This document shows positions 8,744 through 17,036 of a stretch of 64,000 bases of DNA, piece by piece. Location: NCBI RefSeq assembly GCF_016907275.1, contig NZ_JAFBBP010000001.1, forward strand, positions 186,001-250,000, written 5' to 3'. Source of the DNA: Micromonospora luteifusca. GTDB lineage: Bacteria; Actinomycetota; Actinomycetes; Mycobacteriales; Micromonosporaceae. A program made the position numbers and the translations under genes. Numbering within the stretch: the stretch's first letter is position 1; each line of letters starts with the position of its first letter. A model generated the notes under the pieces. It was not told the DNA's origin. It did no database searches and saw only the letters and a list, made by a program, of their open reading frames with translations.

Positions 8744-10150
8744 GTGCGTACCACTCTGCGCCGGGTGGCGGTCGGGCTCTCGCTCGCCGCCCTCACGGCC
8801 ACCGCCGCGGCCTGCGGTTCGGCCACGGCGGACAGCAGCGACGCCAGCAGCGGCACGGACGCCCCGGCCGCCAGCGCCCTGGACGGCAAGGGCGAGGTGT
8901 CGATCGACTTCTGGCACGCGATGACCGGCAAGAACGGCGAGGCGCTCACGCAGCTCGCCGACCAGTTCAACGCGAAGAACAAGGGTCGCGTCAAGGTCAA
9001 CCTCCAGTTCAAGAACACCTACGACGACACGCTGTCGGCGTACAAGGCCGCGCTGAACAGTGGTCAGGCGCCGGACGTGGTGCAGGTGTACGACATCGGC
9101 ACCCGCTTCATGATCGACTCCAAGTCGACGGTGCCGGTGCAGTCGTTCGTGGATGCCGACAAGACCACCACCGCCGACATCCAGCCGAACATCGCCGGCT
9201 ACTACTCGGTCGACAACAAGCTCTACTCGATGCCGTTCAACACGTCGATGCCGCTGCTCTACCTGAACAAGACGGCATTCACCAAGGCGGGCCTCGACCC
9301 GGCGAACCCGCCGAAGACGCTCGACGAGATCACCGAGGCGGCCCGCAAGCTGACCGTGAAGGACGCCAACGGCCGCGTCACCCAGTACGGCTTCGGCGCC
9401 GCGCTCTACGGCTGGTTCCTGGAGCAGTGGACCGCCGTCGGCAACCAGGAGTACTGCGACCAGGGCAACGGCCGCGACGGCCGGGGCACCACCGTCAAGC
9501 TGGCCACCGACGACCACGTCAAGCTGCTCGCCTGGTGGAAAAAGATGGTGGACGAGGGCCTGGCGCCCAAGCTGGACAGCAACACCACCACCGCGGACAA
9601 CGCGTTCACCGCCGGCACGGTCGCGATGACGCTGGAGTCGACCGGCTCGCTGAGCGGGTTCCTGAAGAGCTCCGAGGGCAAGTTCGACATCGCCACCGGC
9701 AACTACCCGAAGATCAACACCACCGACGCGGGTGGCCCGATCATCGGCGGCGCCTCGCTCTGGGTGGTCGGCAAGGGCAAGGACGACGCGCACAAGCGCG
9801 CCTCCTGGGAGTTCGTGAAGTTCCTGTCCGACAAGGACTCCCAGGCCACCTGGCACACCTCGACCGGGTACTTCCCGATCAGCAAGGGTGCGCTGGAGAC
9901 CGAGATCGACAAGCAGTGGGTCGCCCAGCGGCCGCAGTTCCAGACCGCGATCACCCAGCTGCAGAACACCCCGCTGAGCAAGGCGACCCAGGGCTGCCTG
10001 CTCGGTGCGATGCCGCAGGCCCGTAAGGCCGCAGAGCAGGCCATGCAGGCCGCCGTGCTCAGCGGCACCGAGCCACGCGCCGCGCTGGAGCAGCAGCAGG
10101 AGGCCCTCGCCGGCCCCGTCAAGGACTACAACCAGTCCGTAGCGGGCTGA
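8744..10150 (+). CDS. ugpB: Extracellular solute-binding lipoprotein (UgpB-like)
   Basis: A 468-residue solute-binding lipoprotein of family 1. The N-terminus is a lipoprotein signal ending in a TAAAC lipobox (Cys about residue 24), followed by a Ser/Asp/Ala-rich linker. The mature part resembles UgpB along its length: FWHAMTGKNGE, NTSMPLLYLNK, IIGGASLWVVGKGKD and TGYFPISKGAL match segments I recall from glycerol-3-phosphate-binding UgpB. AGGAGG at 8733-8738 precedes GTG 8744. It delivers ligand to the two upstream permeases. The ligand may be glycerol-3-phosphate or a glycerophosphodiester, but a sugar cannot be excluded. Confidence 0.85.
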   Translation: MRTTLRRVAVGLSLAALTATAAACGSATADSSDASSGTDAPAASALDGKGEVSIDFWHAMTGKNGEALTQLADQFNAKNKGRVKVNLQFKNTYDDTLSAYKAALNSGQAPDVVQVYDIGTRFMIDSKSTVPVQSFVDADKTTTADIQPNIAGYYSVDNKLYSMPFNTSMPLLYLNKTAFTKAGLDPANPPKTLDEITEAARKLTVKDANGRVTQYGFGAALYGWFLEQWTAVGNQEYCDQGNGRDGRGTTVKLATDDHVKLLAWWKKMVDEGLAPKLDSNTTTADNAFTAGTVAMTLESTGSLSGFLKSSEGKFDIATGNYPKINTTDAGGPIIGGASLWVVGKGKDDAHKRASWEFVKFLSDKDSQATWHTSTGYFPISKGALETEIDKQWVAQRPQFQTAITQLQNTPLSKATQGCLLGAMPQARKAAEQAMQAAVLSGTEPRAALEQQQEALAGPVKDYNQSVAG

Positions 10151-10165
10151 CCCCGTACCCCGAAA

Positions 10166-10204
10166 CCACGTCGGCCGGTCGCCCAGCGCGACCGGCCGAC
10201 GTGG
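10166..10204 (+). terminator. Strong hairpin terminator after the ABC importer operon
   Basis: A perfect 17-bp stem (CCACGTCGGCCGGTCGC paired with its complement at 10188-10204) and a five-base loop lie 16 bp after the ugpB-like stop. There is no T-run, which is usual for high-GC actinobacteria. Confidence 0.8.
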
Positions 10205-10458
10205 TGTCCAACGCGCCCCTCGATCCTGACAACGCGCCGGGGGGACAAGAGCCGCGGATCGGGGCCACCCGGGCACCGCGACTCCATCGTCGACGCCGGG
10301 CCTGGCCTGGCGTGCGAACCGGGGGTGGGTGTTCGAGCGAGCAGCGGTGGGAGGGGCCTACGCTCGGCGCGGGCTCGGCGGTAGCGTTGCGCCACACTGA
10401 CGGCCCGCGGGGCAGGCGACCGCCGACCCTGACGCCCCGATCGTACGGAGGATGGTGC

Positions 10459-12108
10459 ATGTCCATCGGCGCTGAGCCGCACGCAGTACGCGACGATGCG
10501 GCCTCGCGGCCGAGCTTCGAGCTCGCCCTGCGCGGCTATGACAAACGCCAGGTGGACCGGCACCTGGAGCAGCTCGACGGTCAGATCACGATGCTGAGCG
10601 GGGAGCACGGGCGCTCCGCCGTCCGGGTCCGTGAGCTGACCGCGGAGGTGCAACGACTGCGTACCGAACTGGCCGAACTACGGGAGCAACCAGTGCAGGT
10701 GGACCGCGCCTCGATCCACGACCTGGGCCCGATGGTCGCCGAGATCATGACGCTCGCCGACAAGCAGGCCGCAATGATCATCGAGTCGGCCACCGACCGG
10801 GCGAACGAACTGCGCAGCGAGTCGGAGCGGATTCTGCTCGACACCCGCGAGCGGTCCGCACAGGCACGGCAGGACCTGGCCGAGGAGCTGGCGACCCGGC
10901 GTTCCGAGCAGGAACAGGCGCACGAGGAGCGGCGCACCCTGGCCGAGGCCGAGTTGACCGCCATCCGCGAGCACGCGGAGCAGTTGCGTGCCGACGGTGA
11001 GGCAGCGCACGAGCGCGCCCAGCACGAGGCGAAGCGGATCACCGAGCAGAGCGCGCAGCAGCTCAACCAGACCCGGGTCGCCGCCGACGCGTTGATGAAG
11101 TCGGCCCGTACCCAGATCCAGCAGGAGCTCCAGTCGGCCCGCTCCAAGAACCAGCAGGAGATGGCCCAGTGGCAGGCCAGCGTGGAGCGGGAGGTCAACG
11201 AGCGGCGGACCGCCGCCGAGCAGGACATCGCCGAGCAGCAGGCCGCCGCCGAGCAGGAACTCGCTGAGCAGCGCAACGCGACCGAGCAGCAGATCGCTGA
11301 GCTGCTGGCCGAGGCACAGCAGCACGTGACCGAGCTGCGCAACCGGGCCGACGAGCAGGCTGCCAGCCACCAGGAGCAGCTCACCGCCCTGCAACAGGAG
11401 ATCGAGGAGCGCCAGCAGGAGGCCACCGAACTGCGAGCCGAGCTGGACACCGCCGGTCAGCAGCTGGCCGAGATCCGCCAAGAGGGCGAGACGCTGGAGA
11501 ACGAGCTGTCGCGGATGCAGCAGCGACTCGGCGAGGTCCGCCGCGACCTCACCGCCGAGAGTGCCCGGCTGGACGAGGCCCGCCGGGCCGGGGACGCCGC
11601 CGAGCGGCACGCCAAGGAGGTACGCGCCCGGGTGCAGCGGGAGGCGAAGCGGGTGGCGGACCTCGCCGCCGCCGCGGTCATGGCCGCGGCAGCCGGTGGT
11701 CCGGAGACCGCCGAGTACCCGATGGTGGGTGCCCGCTCCAGCGCCGACCGGTCCCCCGTCGATCGGGACGGGGGTGCGCGGGCCGAGGGCGACCGACCCG
11801 GCGACGACCAGTTTGTTGCTGATCGGTCGAGAGCCGACCAGTCCGGTGCCGACCGGGCCAGTGCCGATCAGTCCGGTGCCGACCGGGCCAGTGCCGATCA
11901 GTCCGGTGCCGACCAGTCCGGCGGTGAGCGCTCGGACGGGCCGACCGACGTGGACGAGCCGGCGGCCGCAGCCGCCGAGCGGACGGCCTCCCCGGCCGGG
12001 CCCACCGACGGTGCTGTGCGGATCTTCACCCAACCCGAGGCCCCGACGCCCGTGCCGTTCCTGGCCTTCGGGCAGCCCGTCAGCGAGAACGGCGCCGCCC
12101 GGCACTGA
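10459..12108 (+). CDS. DivIVA/Scy-like long coiled-coil protein
   Basis: About 549 residues. The N-terminus carries a DivIVA-like segment (FELALRGYDKRQVDRHLEQL, residues about 20-40), then an almost unbroken Glu/Gln/Arg/Ala-rich coiled coil to about residue 410, then a low-complexity acidic/Ser-rich tail. The tail holds a repeated DQSGADRASA unit encoded by a 15/30-bp tandem repeat. This plan is typical of actinobacterial polar-growth scaffolds related to DivIVA, FilP and Scy. It is probably cytoplasmic and involved in tip organisation or septation; that is inference. ATG at 10459 follows GGAGGAT. The upstream 10205-10458 stretch holds no other gene. Confidence 0.7.
   Translation: MSIGAEPHAVRDDAASRPSFELALRGYDKRQVDRHLEQLDGQITMLSGEHGRSAVRVRELTAEVQRLRTELAELREQPVQVDRASIHDLGPMVAEIMTLADKQAAMIIESATDRANELRSESERILLDTRERSAQARQDLAEELATRRSEQEQAHEERRTLAEAELTAIREHAEQLRADGEAAHERAQHEAKRITEQSAQQLNQTRVAADALMKSARTQIQQELQSARSKNQQEMAQWQASVEREVNERRTAAEQDIAEQQAAAEQELAEQRNATEQQIAELLAEAQQHVTELRNRADEQAASHQEQLTALQQEIEERQQEATELRAELDTAGQQLAEIRQEGETLENELSRMQQRLGEVRRDLTAESARLDEARRAGDAAERHAKEVRARVQREAKRVADLAAAAVMAAAAGGPETAEYPMVGARSSADRSPVDRDGGARAEGDRPGDDQFVADRSRADQSGADRASADQSGADRASADQSGADQSGGERSDGPTDVDEPAAAAAERTASPAGPTDGAVRIFTQPEAPTPVPFLAFGQPVSENGAARH
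11836..11925 (+). repeat. In-frame 15-bp/30-bp minisatellite
   Basis: Six 15-bp units of the form GAYCRGKCCRGTGCC lie head to tail, alternating GACCAGTCCGGTGCC and GACCGGGCCAGTGCC, so the higher-order unit is 30 bp. All lie in frame within the tail of the coiled-coil protein and encode the DQSGA/DRASA repeat. The last unit is divergent. Confidence 0.85.
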
Positions 12109-12267
12109 ACGCAGCAGTGGTCGAACCGGGCCCGGAGCGAATCCGCACGGGCCCGGGGAGACCCTCCGATCGAAAGGCTGCGGGCTGGGCCAGCCGCCGG
12201 GTCGACCTGCACCGAAACCACACAACCTCTTCGCAGGACGTACGCGACTTTGTGTTTGGGTTGGCGG

Positions 12268-13041
12268 ATGAGCCACTTCGCGACGGCAACCACCGCCCCG
12301 GATCAGATCGCGTACCTCGACGCAGCCGCTGCCACCGCGGTGGGTGTCGAGTACAAGCAGCGCTTCGTCGACGCTCTCGGCGTACAGCCCGGGCACACCG
12401 TGGTGGACATCGGCTGCGGCCCTGGGACCGATCTCGGACGGCTCGCCGACGCGGTTCAGGCCAGCGGCCGAGTGGTCGGAGTCGACCGCGACCCGCAGAT
12501 GGTGGCGGAGGCCGGTCGGCGGCTGGCCGACAGACCAACCGTCGAGGTGCGCGCGGGCGACGCCCACGAGCTTCCGCTCGCCGACGCCACCGTGGATCGG
12601 GCCAGGATGGATCGGGTCCTGATGCACGTGCGGAGTCCCGCACACGTGCTGGCGGAGGTCCGTCGGGTGCTGCGTCCGGGTGGCGTGTTCGGGATGGCGG
12701 AGCCGGACTGGGACACCCTGGCGGTCGCGGATGAGGACGTGCGGACGAGTCGCCGCTTCGCTCGGTTCGTAGCGGGACGGGTACGGCATCCGACGATTGG
12801 TCGCGAGCTTGTCCGGTTGTCGGCCCAGGCCGGCTTGCAGGTGAGGTCGGTCGAGGCGATCGCCGTGGTGTTCCGGGACTTCGACACGGCGGACCAGATC
12901 CTGGGCCTGCGGCGCAACTCCGCTCGCGCGGTGCTGGCCGGAGAGTTGACTGATGCGGATGTCCAGCCCTGGCTTCAGCGTCTCGCCGAGTGCCCCATGC
13001 TGGCGGGCTTCACCTTCTATCTGGTCACCGCCCAAGCCTGA
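12268..13041 (+). CDS. Class I SAM-dependent methyltransferase
   Basis: About 257 residues of the UbiE/Methyltransf_11 type. Motif I reads VVDIGCGPGTD near residue 45, followed by VVGVDRDPQMV (acidic end of strand 2), then the post-I motif RAGDAHELPLAD and RVLRPGGVFGMAEPDWD. Length is normal. ATG at 12268 is chosen; an in-frame TTG at 12250 has no better signal. The substrate is unknown. It stands alone between the coiled-coil gene and a dispersed palindrome, with no partner in an operon. Confidence 0.82.
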   Translation: MSHFATATTAPDQIAYLDAAAATAVGVEYKQRFVDALGVQPGHTVVDIGCGPGTDLGRLADAVQASGRVVGVDRDPQMVAEAGRRLADRPTVEVRAGDAHELPLADATVDRARMDRVLMHVRSPAHVLAEVRRVLRPGGVFGMAEPDWDTLAVADEDVRTSRRFARFVAGRVRHPTIGRELVRLSAQAGLQVRSVEAIAVVFRDFDTADQILGLRRNSARAVLAGELTDADVQPWLQRLAECPMLAGFTFYLVTAQA

Positions 13042-13063
13042 CCCGGGAAACAACTCCGCCGCG

Positions 13064-13138
13064 TGATCAACTCCATCTCGCCGATGTGGCGGTATCCCCG
13101 GGTATGGATACCCCCACCTCGGCGATGCGGTGACTCGC
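13064..13138. repeat. Dispersed palindromic repeat, copy 2
   Basis: Inverted repeat matching the copy at 4476-4551. The left arm starts TGATCAACTCCATCTCGCCG, continues ATGTGGCGGTATCC, and after an 8-bp centre the mirrored arm reads GGATACCCCCACCTCGGCGA. It follows the methyltransferase stop by about 20 bp, so it may act as that gene's terminator as well as being a dispersed element. Confidence 0.75.
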
Positions 13139-13304
13139 ACCTGCACCGCGACGGCGGATCGCACCTGGACCGTGACGGCGGCGCGGCCCGGGCGATTCTG
13201 CGCCGAACCGGGTCGACGGTCCCGTCGGACCTGGCAGGCTGGGCTGGCCGCCGCGCACCAGCGGCGGACGCCGGCGGTTGCCCGGTGACCGAGAGGAGCG
13301 CCCG

Positions 13305-14699
13305 GTGACCGACCGACCGGAGGAGTTCGACCTGCTCGTCGTGGGCGGCGGCAAGGCCGGAAAGACGTTGAGCATGGACGTCGCCCGGTCCGGGCAGCGG
13401 GTCGCGATGGTCGAACGCGGCATGATCGGCGGCAGCTGCATCAACGTCGCGTGTATCCCGACGAAGGCGCTGGTGACCAGCGCGCGGGCGGCACGTCACC
13501 TGCGGGGCGCGTCCGCGCTCGGCCTGGCGGTCGAGGGCGGCCGGGTCGACGTGGACCTGTTGCGTGCGCACAAGCAGGACGTCGTCGAGGGGATGGTGGC
13601 CGCCAACCGGCAACAGTTCCTCGACTCCGGCCTGCACCTGGTGATCGGCCAGGCCCGGTTCGTCGGCCCGCGGACCGTACGGGTGTCGCTCGCCAACGGC
13701 GGCGAGCGGTTGTTGAGCGGCGCCGACGTGGTGATCAACACGGGTACCCGCCCGCATCTGCCGGCGGTGCCCGGGATGGCCGAGGCGGGGGTGCTGACCA
13801 GCGAGACGCTGCTGCGCCTGGACCGGCTGCCGGCCCGACTGGTGGTGCTCGGCGGCGGCACCGTCGGGGTCGAGTTCGCGCAGATGTTCGCGTCGTTCGG
13901 CAGCATGGTGACGCTGATCGAGGGTGGCCCACGACTGCTCACCCGCGAGGATCCCGACGTGAGCGACGCGGTGCTGCGCCTCTTCCTCGACGACGGCATC
14001 GACGTACGCGTCGGCGTCGCGGTCGCCCGCATCGACCGTGACGTCGCCGGCACGGTCCGGGTGACGCTGGACGACGGCAGCCTGGTGACCGGAGATGACG
14101 TGCTGGTGGCGGTCGGTCGGGAACCGGTGACCGACGGGCTCGGCCTCGACGTGGCCGGCGTACGGCTCAACGAGCGTGGCTTCGTGGTGGTCGACGAGCA
14201 CCTGCGCACCAGCGCCGAGCGCACCTGGGCGGCCGGGGACGTCGCCGGCAGCCCCCAGTTCACCCACGTCGCGCTGGACGACTACCGGATCATCCGGGAG
14301 AACCTCGCGGGGGGACAGCGCAGCACCGTCGACCGACTGATCCCGTACACCGTCTTCACCACCCCGGAGCTGGCCCGGGTCGGCCTCACCGAGACCGAGG
14401 CGCGCCGCGCCGGGCACGACATCCAGGTGGCCCACCTGCCGGTCGCCGCAATCCCCCGGGCGCGCACCCTGCGCCAGACCGAGGGCATGTGGAAGGCGAT
14501 CGTCGACACCCGCACCGACCGGATCCTCGGCGCCGCGCTGCTCGGCGCCGAAGCCGGTGAGGTGATCACCTCGGTGCAACTGGCCATGCTCGCCGGGATG
14601 CCGTGGACCGCCCTGCGCGATGCGATCATCACCCACCCGACCATGACCGAGGGTCTCAACCTGCTCTTCGCCTCGCTGCGGTCCCGTCCGGTCCGCTGA
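13305..14699 (+). CDS. Pyridine nucleotide-disulfide oxidoreductase (mercuric/lipoamide-reductase-like)
   Basis: A 464-residue class I flavoprotein disulfide reductase. FAD motif LLVVGGGKAGK is at the N-terminus, redox-active Cys45 and Cys50 lie in GGSCINVACIPTK, the NAD(P) motif VVLGGGTVGVEFA is near residue 180, the second FAD motif is TWAAGDVAGS, and the C-terminal catalytic HPTMTE is present. It lacks the N-terminal HMA domain and C-terminal vicinal Cys pair of true MerA, so it is probably not a mercuric reductase. GTG at 13305 follows GAGGAG with good spacing. The electron acceptor is unknown; mycothione reductase and generic dihydrolipoamide dehydrogenase-like enzymes are alternatives. 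Confidence 0.85.
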   Translation: MTDRPEEFDLLVVGGGKAGKTLSMDVARSGQRVAMVERGMIGGSCINVACIPTKALVTSARAARHLRGASALGLAVEGGRVDVDLLRAHKQDVVEGMVAANRQQFLDSGLHLVIGQARFVGPRTVRVSLANGGERLLSGADVVINTGTRPHLPAVPGMAEAGVLTSETLLRLDRLPARLVVLGGGTVGVEFAQMFASFGSMVTLIEGGPRLLTREDPDVSDAVLRLFLDDGIDVRVGVAVARIDRDVAGTVRVTLDDGSLVTGDDVLVAVGREPVTDGLGLDVAGVRLNERGFVVVDEHLRTSAERTWAAGDVAGSPQFTHVALDDYRIIRENLAGGQRSTVDRLIPYTVFTTPELARVGLTETEARRAGHDIQVAHLPVAAIPRARTLRQTEGMWKAIVDTRTDRILGAALLGAEAGEVITSVQLAMLAGMPWTALRDAIITHPTMTEGLNLLFASLRSRPVR

Positions 14700-14716
14700 G
14701 CGCCGCGCGGGCCGCC

Positions 14717-14890
14717 TCAGGCGGTAGCGCCACCGTCGATGACGAGGTCGTGGCCGACGACGAAGCTGGAGTCGCCCGAGGCGAGCCAGACCACGGCGGC
14801 CGCCACCTCGGCGGGGTCGCTGACGCGTTTGGCGGGGACGGCGTCGCTGATGCGGGCGTCGCGGTCGCTCTGGCTCTCGCCGCGACCTAC
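14717..14890 (-). pseudogene. C-terminal remnant of a short-chain dehydrogenase
   Basis: The last 55-60 residues of an SDR are encoded here: the pattern SDPAEVAAAVVWLASGDSSF then VGHDLVIDGG and a stop. These are the conserved SDR tail (the P-EVA-WLAS-F-G-DGG pattern). The Rossmann domain and active site are absent, because the adjacent nucleotidyltransferase gene begins exactly where the rest should be. No start codon or ribosome binding site fits. It marks a deletion or insertion breakpoint. Confidence 0.8.
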
Positions 14891-15654
14891 GCGGCGATCT
14901 CGTCGCGTACCCGTTGCTGGAAGGCGCGCGCCTGCGCCCCGGTGGGCGGCGGTGCACCGTGCCGCGCGGCGACCGCCCGACGGATCACCTCGGCCGGGTC
15001 ACCCGCGTCGATCAGACGCTGACCGGCCGCGACCTTGGCCAGCCACACGCCGTCGCGGTGCCGCACCAGCGACCGGCACGCACCGAGCACCGCGTCCTCC
15101 GTACCGGGTGCGGGCTGATCGTCCGGCGGTGTCGGCAGGGCCAGCCACCACGAGAGCGCCTCGGTGAGCAGGCGACGCAGGTCGGCCGGGGCGAGGTCGG
15201 CGAAGACCTCCCCCGCTGGCGGGCCGAGCAGCGGCAGCCCACTCTGGTGCAGGATGCTGCGATCCAGCCCGTACCAGAAGCGGCCGTCGGCGGCCGGCCG
15301 GTCGGCGGGGTCGAGGGTGCACCGGAACGGCATTCGTGGCCCGCTGTTCAGCTCGACCTCGAAGGCGGGCTCCGGGGTTCCGGAGGCGGCCACCCCACGC
15401 CGGTACGCGACCAGCTCCAGCCCGCGCGCCGGGCAGGGCAGGGCCTCGTGTCGTAGCCGCGCCACCAACGCCCGCTTGGTGGTGTCGGTGAGTGTCCCGG
15501 CACTGACCAGCGCGACGTCCACGTCGCTGCGGCCGGCCTGGTACGCGCCGAGCCCCACCGAGCCGGCCGCGTACGCGCCGACGAGGTCGGCCCCGAGTAC
15601 GTCCCGGGCGGCGGTGACCAGGTCGTCGAGGTAACGCTGAAGATCGGAGTCCAC
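14887..15654 (-). CDS. Aminoglycoside nucleotidyltransferase-like protein (ANT/AadA-type)
   Basis: About 255 residues. The polymerase-beta-type nucleotidyltransferase motif GS-x10-SDVDV is complete (AAGSVGLGAYQAGRSDVDV), giving two metal-binding Asp residues, and a C-terminal helical domain resembles the DUF4111 domain of AadA-type aminoglycoside adenylyltransferases. GTG at 15654 is chosen; a TTG at 15678 would place the start inside a palindrome. It lies 36 bp after the membrane-protein gene on the same strand. Antibiotic resistance is possible but unproven; many such chromosomal genes have unknown substrates. Its 3' end abuts the SDR remnant. Confidence 0.75.
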   Translation of the reverse strand: MDSDLQRYLDDLVTAARDVLGADLVGAYAAGSVGLGAYQAGRSDVDVALVSAGTLTDTTKRALVARLRHEALPCPARGLELVAYRRGVAASGTPEPAFEVELNSGPRMPFRCTLDPADRPAADGRFWYGLDRSILHQSGLPLLGPPAGEVFADLAPADLRRLLTEALSWWLALPTPPDDQPAPGTEDAVLGACRSLVRHRDGVWLAKVAAGQRLIDAGDPAEVIRRAVAARHGAPPPTGAQARAFQQRVRDEIAA

Positions 15655-15660
15655 GAGCCA

Positions 15661-15680
15661 TCTTGACTCAGGAGTCAAGA
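15661..15680. promoter_or_regulatory. 20-bp near-perfect palindrome, candidate MarR-type operator
   Basis: TCTTGACTCAGGAGTCAAGA has 9-bp perfect arms around a two-base centre. It lies directly before the nucleotidyltransferase start and after the membrane-protein gene. The compact TTGACTC-N2-GAGTCAA form suits a MarR-like dimer better than a terminator, because a two-base loop cannot fold well. No MarR gene is in the window. Confidence 0.55.
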
Positions 15681-15690
15681 CCGGTCGGAA

Positions 15691-17031
15691 CTACCCCGCG
15701 TAGAGCAGCAACAGACCGGCGACGGTGTACGCGACCATCAGCGCCAGCAGCGGCAGTTGCCCGGCCACCGCCCGGGCCCGGGGGAACAGGTACAGGGCGC
15801 GGTCGTGGGCGAGCAGGGTGCCGAGCAGGTGCCCGAGGATGATGACGGTGATCTGGAGGGTGGCCACCCCGGAGGGCGTGACCAGCCCGGTGTGCGGCTC
15901 CCAGTCGGCGGTGCCGAGCCAGTTGGCGCCGGTGCCCAGGGGGTCGGAGAGCAGCGCGACGGTGCGCTGGCCTTCCAGGATCAGCAGCGAGTAGTAGTGC
16001 GCCACCACGTAACCGACCGCGATCGGCACGATCGAGTGGGCGATCTCGCCCGGCACCGCTCGGGCGTCGACCGGGTCGGCCCGGCCGATGCGGGCCGCGG
16101 CTGCGGTGGCGAGCAGGTACGCGACCGCGACGGCGGCGATGACCAGGACCAGTCCGGCGCTGCCGGTGACCGCCGGATGCAAACCGTTTTCCTGGCTGAA
16201 GCGCAGCCAGCCCGGCGCGTTGGACAGGCTGTCGTACATGGTCGAGCCGAGCAGCACGATCACCACGGCGACCAGCCCGGGGCGGGGCCGCAGCCCGGCG
16301 ATCCCGTCGAGCGGGTTGCGCCACACCAGCACGCCGTCCGCGGCCCGGCCGAGCGGGGCGAGCTGACCGATCAGGGCGCTGTAGACCTCGAACGGGTCCG
16401 CGCGGTCGAACCAGTCGGCGCCGAACAACGCCGCCCCGGCCAGCATGACCACCGCGTACACGGCGAGCCAGGCGGTGATGACCGGCAGGGTGGCCCGTTC
16501 GGGTGCGACCAGTTCCAGCCAGACGAACCCGAACAGCGTGGCGGCGGCCGGCCACATCCCCACGCCGACCGGCAGCTCCCGGACCCCACGGTTGGGGTCG
16601 CGCCGAGCGGCCAGCGCCGCGAGCAGGTGCACCGTACGCAGCGGGTTGACTGCCCGCCAGACCGGGCCGAGCAGCAGCGACAGCGGTGCCAGCCCGACCC
16701 AGAGCAGCACGTAGAGCGCGCCGGCCGTCGGGTTGTCGGCGGTGTCCGGCCCGCCCAGCAGGCCCAGGCAGAACCAGGCGGCGGCGAGCAGACCGAGCCC
16801 GCGCAGCGCCCACCGGAAGGGCGACGCGTCGACGAGCCGGGCCAGCCACTGCGGCACCGGGCGGCCACCGGTCGCCTCCCGGTCGAGTCGGGGTTCGCGC
16901 CAGAGCAGACCCAGCGCGAGGAACGTGACGACGAGGGTCAGGGCGGCGGCGACGACCAGCTGCGGCAGCGTGATCGGCAGGTCCTGGCGGCCACCGACGC
17001 CGTGCGCCAGCAGCGTTGCGGGGGTGGTCAT
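15691..17031 (-). CDS. Polytopic membrane protein of the copper/cupredoxin locus
   Basis: A 446-residue integral membrane protein with about ten hydrophobic segments. Recognisable segments include a conserved-looking NPLRTVHLLAALAARRDPN loop and an AHYYSLLILEGQ helix, but I do not recognise a characterised family with certainty. It starts 5 bp after the stop of the cupredoxin-like lipoprotein gene, so the two are one transcription unit, and a CopC-domain gene is divergent upstream. Context suggests metal transport or periplasmic copper handling; this is inference. The large soluble-loop His/Met content needed for a typical CopD cannot be confirmed by eye. Confidence 0.7.
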   Translation of the reverse strand: MTTPATLLAHGVGGRQDLPITLPQLVVAAALTLVVTFLALGLLWREPRLDREATGGRPVPQWLARLVDASPFRWALRGLGLLAAAWFCLGLLGGPDTADNPTAGALYVLLWVGLAPLSLLLGPVWRAVNPLRTVHLLAALAARRDPNRGVRELPVGVGMWPAAATLFGFVWLELVAPERATLPVITAWLAVYAVVMLAGAALFGADWFDRADPFEVYSALIGQLAPLGRAADGVLVWRNPLDGIAGLRPRPGLVAVVIVLLGSTMYDSLSNAPGWLRFSQENGLHPAVTGSAGLVLVIAAVAVAYLLATAAAARIGRADPVDARAVPGEIAHSIVPIAVGYVVAHYYSLLILEGQRTVALLSDPLGTGANWLGTADWEPHTGLVTPSGVATLQITVIILGHLLGTLLAHDRALYLFPRARAVAGQLPLLALMVAYTVAGLLLLYAG

Positions 17032-17036
17032 CTCGT

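Noticed and set aside
12121..12160. Paired CCGGGCCCGG-type hairpin after the coiled-coil gene
   Set aside because: Self-palindromic GC words are common in this DNA and the pairing is ambiguous, so it is not listed as a terminator.
13305..14699. Mercuric reductase (merA)
   Set aside because: The CxxxxC site fits, but the HMA domain and the C-terminal Cys pair are missing and no mer genes are near; kept as a general disulfide reductase.
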